Source: Nymphaea colorata (lineage: Eukaryota; Streptophyta; Magnoliopsida; Nymphaeales; Nymphaeaceae). From it: a DNA stretch of 64,000 bases. The stretch covers positions 25,128,131 through 25,192,130 of the forward strand of contig NC_045140.1 in the NCBI RefSeq assembly GCF_008831285.2. Reading direction: 5' to 3'. The position numbers were made by a program, and so were the translations under genes. This document shows, one piece after another, positions 45,263 to 58,621 of this stretch (within the stretch, counting starts at the first letter, position 1; each line of letters opens with the position of its first letter). The notes under the pieces are model-generated. The model made no database searches. It was not told where the DNA came from and saw only the letters and a list, made by a program, of their open reading frames with translations.

Positions 45263-48200
45263 CCTTTTTCTGTTCCTAGATTGGTGATAATAAAGGGAGA
45301 GCAATTTCTGTCAAGAGAAGGGTAATTTTTGTTGGGCACGGACTCTTAGATGAAGTGATAAGAACAGGAAATAAGGAGGGTGGCTGTCCTCTTTCGTTCG
45401 TCTTCTTCTGCGGAGGTTGATCATAAAGGCTTGGAATGACGTAAAGAAGGAAAAATCGAGGGATGGTGGTGGTGGATGAATGACAAGGGGATTGCCGTCT
45501 AGCCCGAGCTAAGAAGGCAGCTTCCCTGCTGCCCTCCACGGGCATTTTTGTGTCTGTGCGTGTGTGTAAGAGAGAGAGAGAGAGAGAGAGAGAGGTGCGA
45601 CTCCATTTATCAAAAGTTTACTACTCATACGAGATAACACATGCAGTGGGGCAATTGCAGGAATTCCTTGTAAAGGTTCATTTGTCAGTGCTACTGAGAG
45701 ACACAGGGAGAGAGAGAGAGGGGATTTCGAATTAATTCAAATGAAACCATGAAAAGGAAAACGCAATTTCTTAGCGGGAACGGTAGAAAAAGAAGAAAAG
45801 AATTAGAAAATACGGGGGTTTTAGCGTATAAAATGGAAGATTCTATTGGTGCATGCAAGACAAGCAGAAGAACCCGCGTCTTCTGTTTCAGTGTTTCCAC
45901 CATGATCTCACTCTTCCCATTTCTTTTATTCCGTTTCCACTCTGTGATTTGCTTCTCGATGGACCCCCCGGCCACTCTTCCCCTTCCTCTCATGCTCGTT
46001 GCCTTCGCCCTCTGTCCTCCATCATATTTCTTTAAGACAAGTAGCCTCTCCCTTTGCTTCTGTACTTTTCCTACGTCCCATTAAAAAAACTTGTTGCTTA
46101 AAGTCGAAGAAAATAAAGTCAAGCCTGCTTTATAGAAAAAACAGCAACAGCAATAGCTGTATACCGTGGCTATTTCCAAATTTACTGACTAATGATATCC
46201 CTCGGAGGAAACTCCGACATGCCGGACACAGAATTCTCTCCTCTCTATCTGACACGCATCTGCATACAGACATTGACACAAAACCTCGTAAAATAATCTG
46301 TATTCTGCCAGAATTTCTCGTGCTTGACCATGTCCACTTCGAGGGCTGCTGGATCTTGCAAACCAGAAAAATTAGACACTTACTCCAAGTAGAATTCCAT
46401 TTGATAAAAAAATGACAAAACCCTCAAATTAGATCTCGGCCATTTGCTATTCTGTTATAATCGACCGGCAGGAACCATAAATGTTATATACTATATATGT
46501 AATTAGGTCTCTACCTACTTATTGATGACTTTGTGTTGCATACTATATATGTAATTAGGATGACTTTGTGTTATATACTATATATGTAAGTAGGTCTATA
46601 ACATATGTTCAAGATAAATAATATGAGTATTATGCCCATTAACAGATAAACTCATTTGACGGTTCAAAGCTCGCTACATATAAAGTTGATTTATAACGTT
46701 AAAAATGTTAATTATAAGATTTTATATAAGCCTACCCTTTTAAAGATAATTTTACACATGGCAAACCATCAATCAAGTTGCACATACGACTTATAACTAA
46801 TTTACATAAATCTAATATTTACTCAATGCACATATTCTAAGTCATATGATATAATAATATAGAGGAAGTTGAGATCGCATCAATATCGCTTCAGATTTGA
46901 TGACTCTCATATTACCATCTAAAATGTTGGTAAGAAAAGGCAATTATGGGCTGTTACCGCCTCAAAGGACAACCTGTGATCAGTTGTTTAATCCATTTGA
47001 TCCATTCTTCAAAATGTTTGGACTTTCATGGCGTCCTATATATATATATATGATGTTATAATTTTTTTTTGTTTGCATTTGGAAAAACGGGTTCGGCCAA
47101 CTATCAAAGTAGCCATAGGAATGCTTTTAGCTATAGTTAAACAGAAACTAGTTTTCTTTTGGTTGACATGAATTTTAATGCAAATCGCTAACATGGCATC
47201 GATCACTACGAGATTACCACATAACCAGCCAGATCCACGACCATGCTTTTGACAGCAAGGTGCCGTCCATGAAATAAAGGTTCTCATGGACTCTCAGGGA
47301 TAATTCGTCAACCAGAAGCGCAACTACCACTGTAGGATATGACTCCCCTGCCATCTCAGATGTTCTCTAATTTGAAGCCAGCTCTGCTATTACTCATCTT
47401 CTTTCTGATATGATCATATCCTTCTGCTTTGAAATTTGATTGTTAACATCTCCCTTTTTGCATGTGCCTGCCGGCTGCCTTGTAAAAGTTCAAAAATGGA
47501 ATTCCAGTGTCTGATCCAAGGCTAAATCCTCAATTCTGCCTTTCCATTTCCCATCACAGATATAAGCGTATGAATCATGCCCGCTTCTTATACTGATTAT
47601 GTCCAGCTGGTTTATTATCCCTTGATATACAGACAAGAAAGGACCGACAAGCAACCAAAATAAGACATGGTAAATATCCATATCCTAACAGAAAAAGTTT
47701 ACTATTCCAACAGATTAAAAGAATTCGCGCAGGAAAAAGCGAAGATAAAACTGGACAGCAAAATCAACTAAAAAAAGATCACGACTTGAAGGCCAGATAT
47801 AAATTCTACACTATTTATGGAAATTGGGTACTTAATTTGTTGAATTACGTTGTTCGTGCTATTTAAATCAGTCCTGTACTTAGCTCCCTTGGATCAAAAA
47901 AGAATCTGCAGAATGCTACACGTTGATGGGATGTCGGCATGCATGAGTTGACGGATGCGTGGCTCCATTTTGCGATTACATCTGAAGTTAAGGGCAGGCA
48001 AGGGCGCGTGTTTGCAGTCAAGGACAATGCTAGATCTTCAGAATCCTAGAAGCATGGCGTCGTCCGAATCCTCCAGAATTTTCAAATTTTTCCTAAAATA
48101 TCATAGAAAAGACCACTTCTTTTCTGAGTTTGAACTTTGAATATGTTCCTTCGTAAGACGCTTGTCAAGCACCTGGATATCCTGGGGTACTCCACTTTTC

Positions 48201-49185
48201 AGAAGGTTTCAAGTACGGGCTATGAACGTCTCTTTGATGTTCTGCGATGTGGTGGTTCCACAAGTTTGACCTAGGGAAAAGACTGAGGTGTCATTTGAAA
48301 ACCAAAGTCGGGGAGAGGTCGGCTAAAGCCAACGAGGGACATCTTGGTCACTTCGACGTGTTATGTACTACCCTCAAATCCAGGGGAAAATATTGCATAG
48401 TATTGGATGTCTCACTTTTCTGCATATTTAACAGCTCCGTTCTTTCACTCTCGAGATGACAATCAATCTCACATGACCAGAATGCTGCACTAACCCTAAC
48501 TGGAAGAATCCTTTCGTCATTTAAGGTGATCAAAATCTACGGACATTAGCTGTTCATGAGTTAACCAACATGCGTGGCAGTCAGCTTGAACTCGTGGTAA
48601 AAGCGAATTATCATTATTTCAGCAGGCAAAGTCCATGCATGTAACTGGTTTCATGTGTATTGAAGACCATGATCATGATTTACTGATTAAAAAAAAAAAT
48701 CAGATCGGCAAAGTTCATTTCGTTGGGAGGCCATTCAGCGTTTCAGCAACTTTGTCGGAGTGTTTAAATACAATTTCCCTCATGAGACACAAGAAGAGAA
48801 GGGGATGGATGGTGTCTGCTGAATTTGTAAAAGGACAAGCAAATTCTTTCGTTGGAAAACTGACATACATATCGATAAGTTGATACCGCTAAGTCGGGGA
48901 CAAGCTTTGAGACAGAGAGAGGAGTTTGTTCTGAAAGTTCCACAGTGTGGAAGATAAAGAAAAGGAAAAAGGAGAAAACAAGAAAGAAAAAGGTTGCAGG
49001 TTGAAAACATTCATTCCAGTCAGGTAGCTAGATTAGGGTCAAGAGGAGAGAATAAGGGAATTGGGTCTGTAGGGTCCACAAGTTGGGAAACCCCACAAGC
49101 ATTAAAAAGGGGGACTGTCAGTGGTGAGAGAAGTTGTCCCCAGCAACTCAGTGGGGTCTACAGCCATTGCTGCTGAAGTTTTTCC

Positions 49186-49192
49186 TATAAAA
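49186..49192 (+). promoter_or_regulatory. TATA box of the MYB gene
   Basis: TATAAAA in the context CCTATAAAAG lies 120 bp before the ATG, which predicts a transcription start near 49215-49225 and a leader of about 90 bases. A telo-box AAACCCTA (49245-49252) falls in the predicted leader. Confidence 0.65.
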
Positions 49193-49311
49193 GTCGGTCG
49201 CTGCGTATTGCCTTTACAGGATCATCCTGGAGTCGGCCTGAGAAAAACCCTAGAAAGCTGAGAAAGAAGGTAGCCAGAAGGAGGGTGGGTAGAGAGGAAG
49301 ATCGCTGAGAG

Positions 49312-49630
49312 ATGGGGAGAGCTCCTTGCTGTGATAAGGCGAACGTTAAGAAGGGGCCATGGTCGCCGGAGGAGGACGCAAAGCTCAAGGCTTACATTGA
49401 GCAGTATGGGACTGGAGGAAACTGGATTGCGCTTCCTCAAAAGATTGGTAAGGAGGAGAGGAACTCTGATATTCGATCCACAGCAGTCACCACCTTCTAA
49501 TACTGCCTCCTCAAACTCTTCCTACACCATGTTCTTCTTTATTTATTCCAAGTGTTTTTGACATGGTTATGGTCGCCTTTCCCGTCCAGGGATCTCCCCC
49601 CTCTCTCTAGACCAAAAAAGAAACAAATAG

Positions 49631-49664
<34 letters not shown>

Positions 49665-50885
49665 CCTCTCAATCTCTCTCAATCTCCAGTGATTATGTGC
49701 TCATAGTCATACCGATGAAATCAATTACTCGTCTTCCTTCTTGCTTCTGATTCCTCGTTGGTCGTGGTGCAGTTCTCTAATCTCTCTCCCTTTCTCTCTC
49801 TTTCTCTCTCTCCACGCCACACACATAGATCATTATCATTTGCATTGATCACTATCGTTCTGCTTACATAGGCCTAAAGAGATGCGGGAAGAGTTGCAGG
49901 CTTAGATGGTTGAATTACTTGAGGCCCAACATCAAGCACGGGGGCTTCTCTGAGGAAGAGGACAACATCATCTGCAGCCTCTACATAAGCATCGGCAGCA
50001 GGTTGCGATCCCGTTTCATTCCCTTCCCTCAATTTTGCATTAACTTTTTTCACTTTTCTTTAGTTTCGAGCCATCTTCTCCACTCTTTGCCTGCTCTTCG
50101 CTTCCTGTATCTTCTAAGGTTCTAATTTTCACGAGTGCAGGTGGTCAATTATTGCTGCTCAATTGCCTGGCCGGACGGATAACGACATCAAGAATTACTG
50201 GAACACCAGACTCAAGAAGAAACTCCTTGGAAAGCGCAAGGATTCTCAGTCTCGTCGTCTCTCATCTGCCATTAACCAAGATTCCAAGGAAGATGATGCC
50301 CTCACCGACCTATCCTCAGTGGTGGCACAGACAGGCATGCAATCCTTGAGCTCGTCTGCCTTGGAAAGGATGCAACTCCACATGCAACTTCTCCAGAACC
50401 CATATTCCCTCTTCAATCCCCTCTCGAGATTCCACACGAGTGGGAGCAATCCATTCTTGGATGCAAATCTTCCTACTCTGCAGAACCAACTAGTTGAGAA
50501 CCACAATTTTGCAGATGGGTTCGAGAGCCTTAGTGCAACTTCAGGAGAACAGATCGTGAACAATGTTGCTAAAGAGAATTCCTTTAATGGGTTTTCGTCA
50601 TCCAGTTCTGCCACCCACAATGGAAGCTGCAGTTCTCAGGACGCAGTCCAAAACTTCGAACAGATTGAGGGGTTTCCTGCAGAGCTCCAGGACCTGGTCT
50701 ACCCCAACAACGAACACATAGATGGATTAGAATACGTGAAGGAAATAGAAGGCGCCAATGACGGCATGATGTGGTGGGGTAGTGATTCTGATCAAAAGAA
50801 TGTTGCTTCTTGGGATTCAACTTCCATTCTGCAACCGGAAGGCTTCCACTTCCAAGATTTTGGAATGGAGTATGGTCTTCTATAG
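49312..50885 (+). CDS. R2R3-MYB transcription factor, MYB36/RAX type (subgroup 14)
   Basis: Three exons (49312-49447, 49872-50001, 50141-50885) give 336 aa, close to Arabidopsis MYB36. The intron positions are those usual for R2R3-MYBs: one after IALPQKI within R2 and one at SIGS/R within R3. R2 carries Trp17, Trp38 and Trp58. R3 has Phe71 replacing the first Trp, then Trp90 and Trp109, with [14 protein letters not shown] intact. The bHLH-interaction signature is absent. After the DNA-binding domain comes a basic [11 protein letters not shown] tail and the motif [16 protein letters not shown], which closely matches the MYB36 C-terminus. The far C-terminus is acidic and aromatic (MMWWGSDSD), likely for activation. 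MYB36 in Arabidopsis drives Casparian-strip formation in root endodermis. The exact orthologue (MYB36 against RAX/MYB37/38/84) is inferred from this motif. Confidence 0.95.
49448..49871 (+). other. MYB intron 1 with (CT)n microsatellite
   Basis: A 424-bp intron between ATTG|GTAAGG and ACATAG|GC. It contains a long CT run (about 49633-49662) and further interrupted CT tracts to 49811. These could be length-polymorphic. Confidence 0.9.
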
Positions 50886-50974
50886 TCAGTGAGATTATTA
50901 GGTTGTCTGATAGCTAAAGTCTGACAGTCATTATGTAAATCCAGTGAATAATGCAGTGTTGGTATCAAAGTCGT

Positions 50975-50980
50975 AATAAA
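50975..50980 (+). terminator. Polyadenylation signal of the MYB gene
   Basis: AATAAA lies 90 bases after the TAG stop in a U-rich context, so a 3'UTR of about 110-130 bases is expected. Confidence 0.6.
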
Positions 50981-53900
50981 ACTCTAAACTATCTTATGAG
51001 TTTGTACAATTTATGGATACTACGATTGGTGGTGGTTCATCTTCTTTTTATCAAAATACATCTTAATTTTTTATGTCAGTATGGTGTTTATTCATTTCGT
51101 TTCTTCTTTTACATCTAGAGTTCTTGACTCTATTTGAAGTTAGCGTTACACAAAGTAAACGAGGAGACATTCTTTCTACTCCCACAGAAATTGAACGGAT
51201 TGCTTTGATCAGAAACTTGTCGTTGCACCAAGAGAGAGACCAACAAACAGATAATGCTCATAAAAGGTAATTCATTTGCGAATTTCTGTATCTGATTCGT
51301 TTATTTTATTGAAATGCAGACGACGGTAAACTGAAAGTCGAAAGGCATACACATTTTAATTAATTTCATCCACATGCAAGGTATGTTGGTTTTAATAATT
51401 GCATATTCTATTTAATTTCAGTCAGATGATGTGTTTTGTTTATTCATTGGCCTTATGGGTGCAGACATGATTGCGATAAAAAGGTTCTAGGGCTAGAAGG
51501 TGCTTCCTTCAACATCCAAATGAAAAGGTTCAAATACTAAAAGATGATTACCCTCTGTGAGTGCGTTTCCAGGACTTACACATGTAGGGAATTGGAGTTT
51601 AGCTAATTGAACAAGGAATCGCAGTTTGCATAAAATACTGTTCAGTATTTTCATCTTTTCGTGATCAGTATTTGTTACCTTTGTCTAAATTGATTTGGTA
51701 CTTAAGCGGTGATATTCCTTTCCACCATATAACAACTAAATGTTAGACAGAAATTTCCAAATTTCCATTTTTCATGTCAGTCTGCTCTCTAAAATTGCTT
51801 AAAAATAATGATGCATCTGGTAGTTTCCTACTTACCGTGTGGTTACTTTTACGGTTATCATAGAAAGTAGGTACCTAGGAATTGAAATTATTGCCAAGAG
51901 ACAAGCATGTGGACTAAGAGTGTGCCCTTTTGAATCTACACAAATAGGACTAGTATTGCGGCTGATAGGTTTGCTCCAATCTCTCAAAGTTACAAGAAAC
52001 ACTTCAGGTCTACAAATTCGTGATAAATTCTTGGTTAATTTTGATAGTTCGACATACAACAAACTTCTGCCCTTAAAAACCATCGACTTTCCTCCATTGA
52101 GATAGATCTCTTTATGTTAGCTCTACAAAGTGTTCAGCTTCGGACAAATCTAAGAGCTAAAATGCTGTTTGTCTCTGACCCACTTGCTCAAGAAGATGGG
52201 ACTGTGCGGAACTCTGACTTGCACCATATAACTTTAACTGCCAATTTATCTAATTTTTTAATTAAACGAAACGATTCTTGAACCTGACATACCAGTGTAT
52301 AATTTCCTTAATCAATCAAGGTATCAAGATTGGACCTGTATTTTAGAAAAATACAGGGTTATATTGTTAGAAGAGTGGATGCTAGAGTTGAAAGATGACG
52401 ACGACGAACTTCCTTTACCGGACTGAAGCTTTCTTGATTCTTAATTGGCTGCTTCTCATTTAATCATTTATTTCTTCGTTTTAATGAAGAAGACTAAATG
52501 TTTCACTTATTTTCACTTCTATCAGGTTGACTGTGCATGGAATCTGAATTTACAAAAGTTTTGACAGGGTTTCTACCTCTACAGGTCGAGTAACGGGGTC
52601 TCTCCCTCAATAATCTGGTACAAGTACTTTCTCATTTGTTCCTGCACAAGGTGGTATATATCTTTTGTGTAGAAAATAGTGTTGCTTTGCATGAATTGAC
52701 AGTATCACTTTTCCATGAGCCTTTGCACATGCATGCTTGATAAAGAAAAAGTGATATGCATTTTCTAGATCTAGAAATAGAAAAACTAAGATCCCAAAAG
52801 GAAACCTAGATTGAAAAGCAATAAAAGCAAGACTGTCATTCTTTTCAATTCCAATGTATAACCTGATCTTGCACAGGCAAATGAAACCTAATGTGTGAGA
52901 AAGCTAGTGGAAATCCCTTATGGTCTATTACTTTGACAGAAAGAAACTAAAATCCTCGCCAGGATGCCAAGGAAATGTGGCAGTGCTCTTATACCTTCTC
53001 ATGGCAGGCATGCTCACCCATTTGAGCATGCACGTAACTGACCGGTTTTAACAACACATCATGCATCATTATTCCTCACTTAGAGTATGCGTTTCTTACT
53101 TGAGAATTGAAGATCATAAAGAGAATTGGTCTCAAATTTCTAAGTATTTCATATCTAGTATGTACGTAGTTAAAAAATTTCATGGTACATGCATGTGAGA
53201 ACTTCAGCTTTTGGATGCAAATTTTACCAATGTCAAAGATGAATCGGCATCATACTCAAGGGAAATAGAAGCCAAAATTTCACATCAACGATGTGCTAGT
53301 ACATACGTAAGGAAAAAATTATGATGATCACAGCTTACATTGTTGCTAGCTGCGACAATATTCTCCCCCCCCCCCTGTCCATTACTTTGCGTCGTCTTAG
53401 GTCCATTTCTCCCGTCTTGTGTGTGTGTGTGTGTCTCTCTCTCTCTTTCTTTTCCTTTTCTTGGATAAGTTATCTAGGATAAGGAGATCACCAGTTTATC
53501 CTGAGAGAGAAGCACAGCCAGTATTGAGTTCTCGCCCTCCAAATACCTAACGATGTTCAGCTCAATTCCCTGGCCCGGTACTGGAGCCCCAACTTGTTAG
53601 CTTAGATAGGTCGGACCATTTCTGGGTTTGTCTATATGTACACAGTGAAAACAAGTAAGATCCGCTAAAGCTGGTAGTCTGAACCAATCCGAATTAAGGC
53701 TGTTCGCCTGCCAGGGGAGATGCGAACCGTCTCTCCGTTTATGCTTCTACATAGAAGAAAGATAGATCATAAGTTTCTCTCAAGAACTTGAGTATATGTG
53801 TTCAAAAGTTGAAGAATATATCTTTCACGAGCAGGAGACCACAGAAAGGAGATTATTCTCTACAGATATTGTTTACTCGTCATATATATGGCACGTTACA

Positions 53901-55688
53901 AGGATTGCTTTATTTGCATTGTGATTGTGGTGACAGGTGGAGAGTTGGAGTTTAAAGTGTTATAAGAAGCCTGGAATTTGAAGTGTTTCCTTTAATTTCT
54001 CTACAGTAATTCAAATAGGGAAAACGAGTTCCACTTGCAATGGTTTCTAAATACATGCAAAGATACTACTATTGCAACTCTTAGGGAAATCGAAGCTATG
54101 GTCGTGTGCAAGTGAGAGAAATATTGATTAATATTAGTAAAGTAGTACTCCAACCGGATATTGGAACCAGTACAAAGTAACATGAAACAACGAAAGGTTG
54201 CCGAGCTCCTCGATAGAACAAGTCATTCCTACTCAACCAAATGCTACGTCAAACTGTAAACAGCTAACAATGCCATGGCCGTCTTCCTCGATTCTGCCCA
54301 TTTTTAGCTCACTTGGTCCACATAAAATATCCTCCATTACTGTTTTTTTTTTTTCTTTTGGCACCTAAGTGACATCTACTAGGCACGAACGAATTAACCA
54401 ATCCTTAATTTTTAGATTTTGCTTTGTCTAAATTCTGTTTTGTAAAATCAACCAAACTAAGGCATTGAAACCTTTAAAGCATCAACCGAAAGAACTGGTA
54501 AATGTGGCGCCACAAGGATCATTTGGTAGGAAAGACATTCCGTGAGTGTGTGGTTCATGGAACATTAGAACTAATATTTTATGAATCTGCCCTAATCTTT
54601 GGGCAGTTATTGGGACACTCATAGAATATTTTTGCTTCCAAACTATTCCTAAGATACTTTATATATATATATATATATATCGATCGTAACAACAGCCAAC
54701 AATAGTGCCCGGTGCAAATAATAGACAGTTAAATTTGAGTGCAATTTGGGTCAGGTTTCAAGTTGATACAAGCCATTTATGCTGATATTTTTTGTTATGG
54801 TTTCTTATGAATGTGGGTTTGTTTGTGTGATGATTACCAGTTTAATCTTGTTCGGATGATAGGCATCATCGTTTTATTTTCTCTAGCTACCTCCCAGCAA
54901 TCAAAACAGTGTTTAAATGTAAATACTTTCAAAGATAAAGCGAATTAGAGCACAAATATTTCAGAACCTCTGGAAAACTTCGAAGCTCAGACCCGACCAG
55001 CATAATTACTTGGACCTAGTTTTTGATGACTTGGATATATAGATTTTCCGGAGAACTGTTGCTGGGTGGTTGCCCCGGAAAAATGAGGTCGGGTTGCCAA
55101 CTCGAATCCAAGTTAATTTAGTGTTCAAATCCCTTTTGTTGGTTAGCATTCGGGTAAATAAAATTTCAGGCTCAAACCCGATCCACAAAAGCGAAATAAG
55201 ATCTAACAATATCACATGGATCATGAGATGAGGGACGGGCTGCCGGATTTCTAATTCGAACTAGCTAGCTAGCTAGCTTTATCAAAGTGGTAAGATTGAT
55301 CTGTATTGCCTTCAATATTTTCGGGCTGGGTGATGTACGACATTCATAGTAATGGATCTAGATCTCCGTTACACAATTAAATCGCGACTCGGGTATGGTA
55401 CTCTCAAGTTGTATATATCCATAAAAAGGTCATTGGTTGTTGTCACAAACAAAACCGTCTGTTCTAACATAAGAAGCTGTTTCTTTCACTTTCCTTACAT
55501 CATTCACATTTTCATATCTACTTTTGCTTTGATACAGATTTTTCTAAATGATCTAAAAATGTAAAGAAGTCGCGAGATTCAGGAGACGATGAGATCTTGA
55601 CGATTTGAATTGCTTAGCCAAGCCAATGATCCGAAGCCCTTCATGATCAAGTTTCTTTGTTCCTGTGTCGGATTGATTGCCTGACGAG

Positions 55689-55985
55689 CAGGGGCGGAGC
55701 CAAGGGGGCCGTATGGGCTCTGATCCCACTTCAATTTTTTTTTAAAAAAATTACATGTAAAATTAAAAAAAAAAGTGTCATCTTTTAAGTTATTATCTTG
55801 CCCATCGTGCATGGGAGAAAAAAATAAGAGAGGCCAAATATTGTTTCAAATCAAAGAGGCAAAACATACTTTTTATAATTTTTATATAAGATGAATGATT
55901 TTTTTAATTGACATTTAAATTATTAAAAAATATATATTTTAACGGGGCCATGGCCTATGCTCAATTTTCTCTTGTCCGGCTTCAA
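55689..55985 (+). repeat. Dispersed GGGCGGAGCC repeat, best-preserved copy
   Basis: It begins CAGGGGCGGAGCCAAGG, has an AT-rich middle, and ends near GGGGCCATGGCCTATGCTC...GTCCGGCTTC. The same plan recurs at about 15434-15600, 16164-16300, 37353-37510 and 58096-58240. It has no ORF; I cannot assign the family to a superfamily. Confidence 0.45.
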
Positions 55986-56059
55986 GGACCTGGGCCGAGG
56001 AACTTAGAATTCTCGCCGGTGATTTGATTTGCCAAGGATTTGAACCGGGTAGCCGTGCA

Positions 56060-56235
56060 TAGGGGTGCACAACTAGTCAAGTTACTCGAACTCGACTCAT
56101 TTAAGCTCGACTCGCAAGTTAAACGAGCTGCTTCATTAATTAATGCTTCATTAATTAAACGAGTCGAGCTCGAGTTGACCAGTCGACTCAATTAGTTAAT
56201 CGAGCAGAGTTCGAGTTCACTTGAGTGAACTCGAT
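56060..56235. mobile_element. Truncated hAT-like MITE fragment
   Basis: The left terminus TAGGGGTGCACAACTAG is followed by ACTCGACTC/GAGCTCGAG blocks as in the 58.6-kb element. No matching right terminus is visible, so the copy looks truncated. The right limit is approximate. Confidence 0.45.
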
Positions 56236-58095
56236 AGTTCTCAATCCGCTATCTGAATCCAGATCTGAATAGCAGCGGATGCCGTAATACTGTAAAACGA
56301 TTTACCTTTTGTTTCTTCTGTACAATATTCCTTTGGAAATATCCGAAATGTGGCTACCCGCTTTGATTGGTACGAGTAATAATGGGTCCAACAAATCAAG
56401 CCTGGACCACAACAGGTCCGGTTCAAATTTTCCAACCCGCATTAACTCCAAATATGGATGCAATTTTGGACTCCATCTGATATGATACCGTTGAGTCTGG
56501 GCCCGAAGATTGGGTGGGAAGAATCCTTTTCATGTTGAGTTTCATATTGATCTGAATCAGGTCCGGCCAAAAGCATAGATCCAAATCTAAATTAAAGCAG
56601 AATCTGACGACACGAGGTGCAGATTCAAATGAAGCCCCTCTTCAAATCTTGTGCTCATATGTGGAAATTGAGTGTAGAAAATTTCACTGCGTAGGAGCTA
56701 CAAAAATTTGACAATGACATTGTTGTTGGCTTACAAATTAAGACTTTCAAGGACATTTTTACCGTGTACCAGCTCTTAGCTGCGGGTTTTTTCTATAACG
56801 TTCATGGTGATTGACATACTTTTCAAGCCTCAATTTATGGGACAAACTGTTACTACAATCGCAGCACCAAGTTCATAGTACGCCATCTCCATTCTAGGCC
56901 TCAACGCAACCTTGGACCTTCGATGCAGAAAGGAAGGAAAGAAGGAGAGGGGAGCCGGTGCCGGCCGGCGGCGGCTTTCCCGGTCACTTTGAAGAAAGAA
57001 GAAAAATCTACTCATCAATGTGGGATATTCTAGTTCCTCAATCCATGCGTTAAAGTTAAATTCTCGACTTGACAGGAGTTTTTCTCATTGGACTTTATCT
57101 GGTAGAACGTTGAACTTACGAAAAATGGAAAGTATCAGGGAATTTTGGGTTAAATGATATGATATTCTAATTTTTCATCCTTAAGATTCTTGCTAATACT
57201 GTCTTGTAAATGAGTTTCTGACTATTTGTGGTAGTAAAAATTGTGTCAATTTTATGGTTCACAATCGAACAAGAAAAATAGTGTGACTCTATTCAGTGAA
57301 TGTAACCCTTTTGAGCTAAGCCAGCGCTGTGACATCTTTCCTAATCACTCTTTCTACATCTTCATTTTTTAAGATCATCATCGCTAACATGCCAGATGAT
57401 CTTACTCTCAGTGTAGTTAAACGTGATGACGATAATAAAGCATGTCGAGATAAAAAAATCTTACGAACTTGAGGACAAATGGCTGCCCGGATAGAAGCCA
57501 AACAGAAAAAGTGAGGACAGATTTGTCCTGTAGAAATGCCAACTTGCTGCATAGTGTTTGGTATCAACTACTTATTTTTTACCATCGCAGGAGCAAAGTA
57601 ATTTTTTTCAACCATTTACTGCACCCACGAGGCCAAGGTCAGCGTAGCTCAGCCGGACTTGAGCGGCCGGAACCTAGCTCATGGGGAGCCTAGTCTAGAC
57701 TAGACACAGACAACATCGAGCCGGCTTGTTGATTAAGAAATCTACCAACTTCCTACAGCTAGAGCCTAGAAGAAGAAGAAAACAGGAGCGGCCAGTTTTC
57801 TATGCAAATCCAGTAAAATTTTGAAAAATTATGATCTAAGTGCTCACATTTTTTTCCGAGATCACAGATTCCGGCAGTTTTTGTTTTATTTATTTCTTAT
57901 CGGAACCCCGATGTTCACTGGCATCTGCCATATAGGCCAAAACTCCTCTGCTCGTAGTCAGGTTGAATGACATAAACGCAGATATTAGAAAATTATACAT
58001 GTTGTTTGAAAGGAATAGCATTGAAGAGTTTGAAAATGCATGTTTTTTTTAATTTGAAGCCTTCTTTTTTTATCGTTACAGGGCATGTTATGGTA

Positions 58096-58240
58096 AGGGC
58101 GGAATTAGAAATTTTTGGTTAAGAAATACTGGCAATAAATTTAAAATTTTTAATAGACATTAACATGTAAATGAAAAAATTTATTCTAAAATTTTTCAAT
58201 GTAAAAATAAATATATAAGCCTGTGAAAGCGAAAATTTCG
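58096..58240 (+). repeat. Dispersed GGGCGGAGCC repeat, fragment
   Basis: GGGCGGAATTAGAAATTT is followed by an AT-rich body with AATAGACATTAACATGTAAATG, comparable to the middle of the 55.7-kb copy (AATTGACATTTAAATTATT). Confidence 0.3.
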
Positions 58241-58621
58241 GCGAAAAAAGTTAATTGGGGACGTGATATTTTTCCACGCACGCGTTTTTCATTATCTCCT
58301 TATAGTTAATTAAGTGATTAGGATGCTAATTCCACGGCTAGAAATGTCCCACTCAACTTGAAGGAGAAATCTTGATACGATAAGTCCAGAGTTAGGTAAG
58401 GAAGCACAACTTGGATGCTGAAGTTGTAAAGATACATGAAATATAGTAAGCAATATTTTCTCTGAAAACGGGCATTGATATATACGAGTTTTACTTACCC
58501 TATTATAAAAGGAGAGATAATATGATGCATTGACATGACAAGGTGTGTTATGTATTAGAGACTAAGCATGCAGCACCGACCGTCGCTGCATGGGCATTAA
58601 CATCAACGGGTGCCTGTTAAG

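Larger units (their letters stand above)
29214..49180. other. 20-kb gene-poor intergenic region
   Basis: Begins with the 3'UTR of the Raf-like kinase gene, whose end I cannot place. Holds the tandem duplication with its MITE (31.8-33.2 kb), a 27-base T run (33265-33291), and two-copy tandem repeats at 34133-34210 (39 bp), 35250-35302 (25 bp), 36389-36487 (52 bp) and 37727-37778 (26 bp). A 20-bp motif occurs three times at 46488, 46540 and 46575. Long microsatellites lie at 38133-38200, 40907-40973, 43054-43105, 43436-43458 and 45569-45594. No ORF over 140 codons and no recognisable protein domain. Confidence 0.65.

Noticed and set aside
45999-46415. 138-codon plus-strand ORF with Ser/Lys-rich sequence
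   Set aside because: No domain and low-complexity composition; adjacent overlapping ORFs in other frames are equally long.
57630-57695. tRNA-like GCGTAGCTCAGCCGGA
   Set aside because: Resembles a tRNA D-arm, but no anticodon stem or T-arm with GTTCGA follows and the acceptor stem does not pair.
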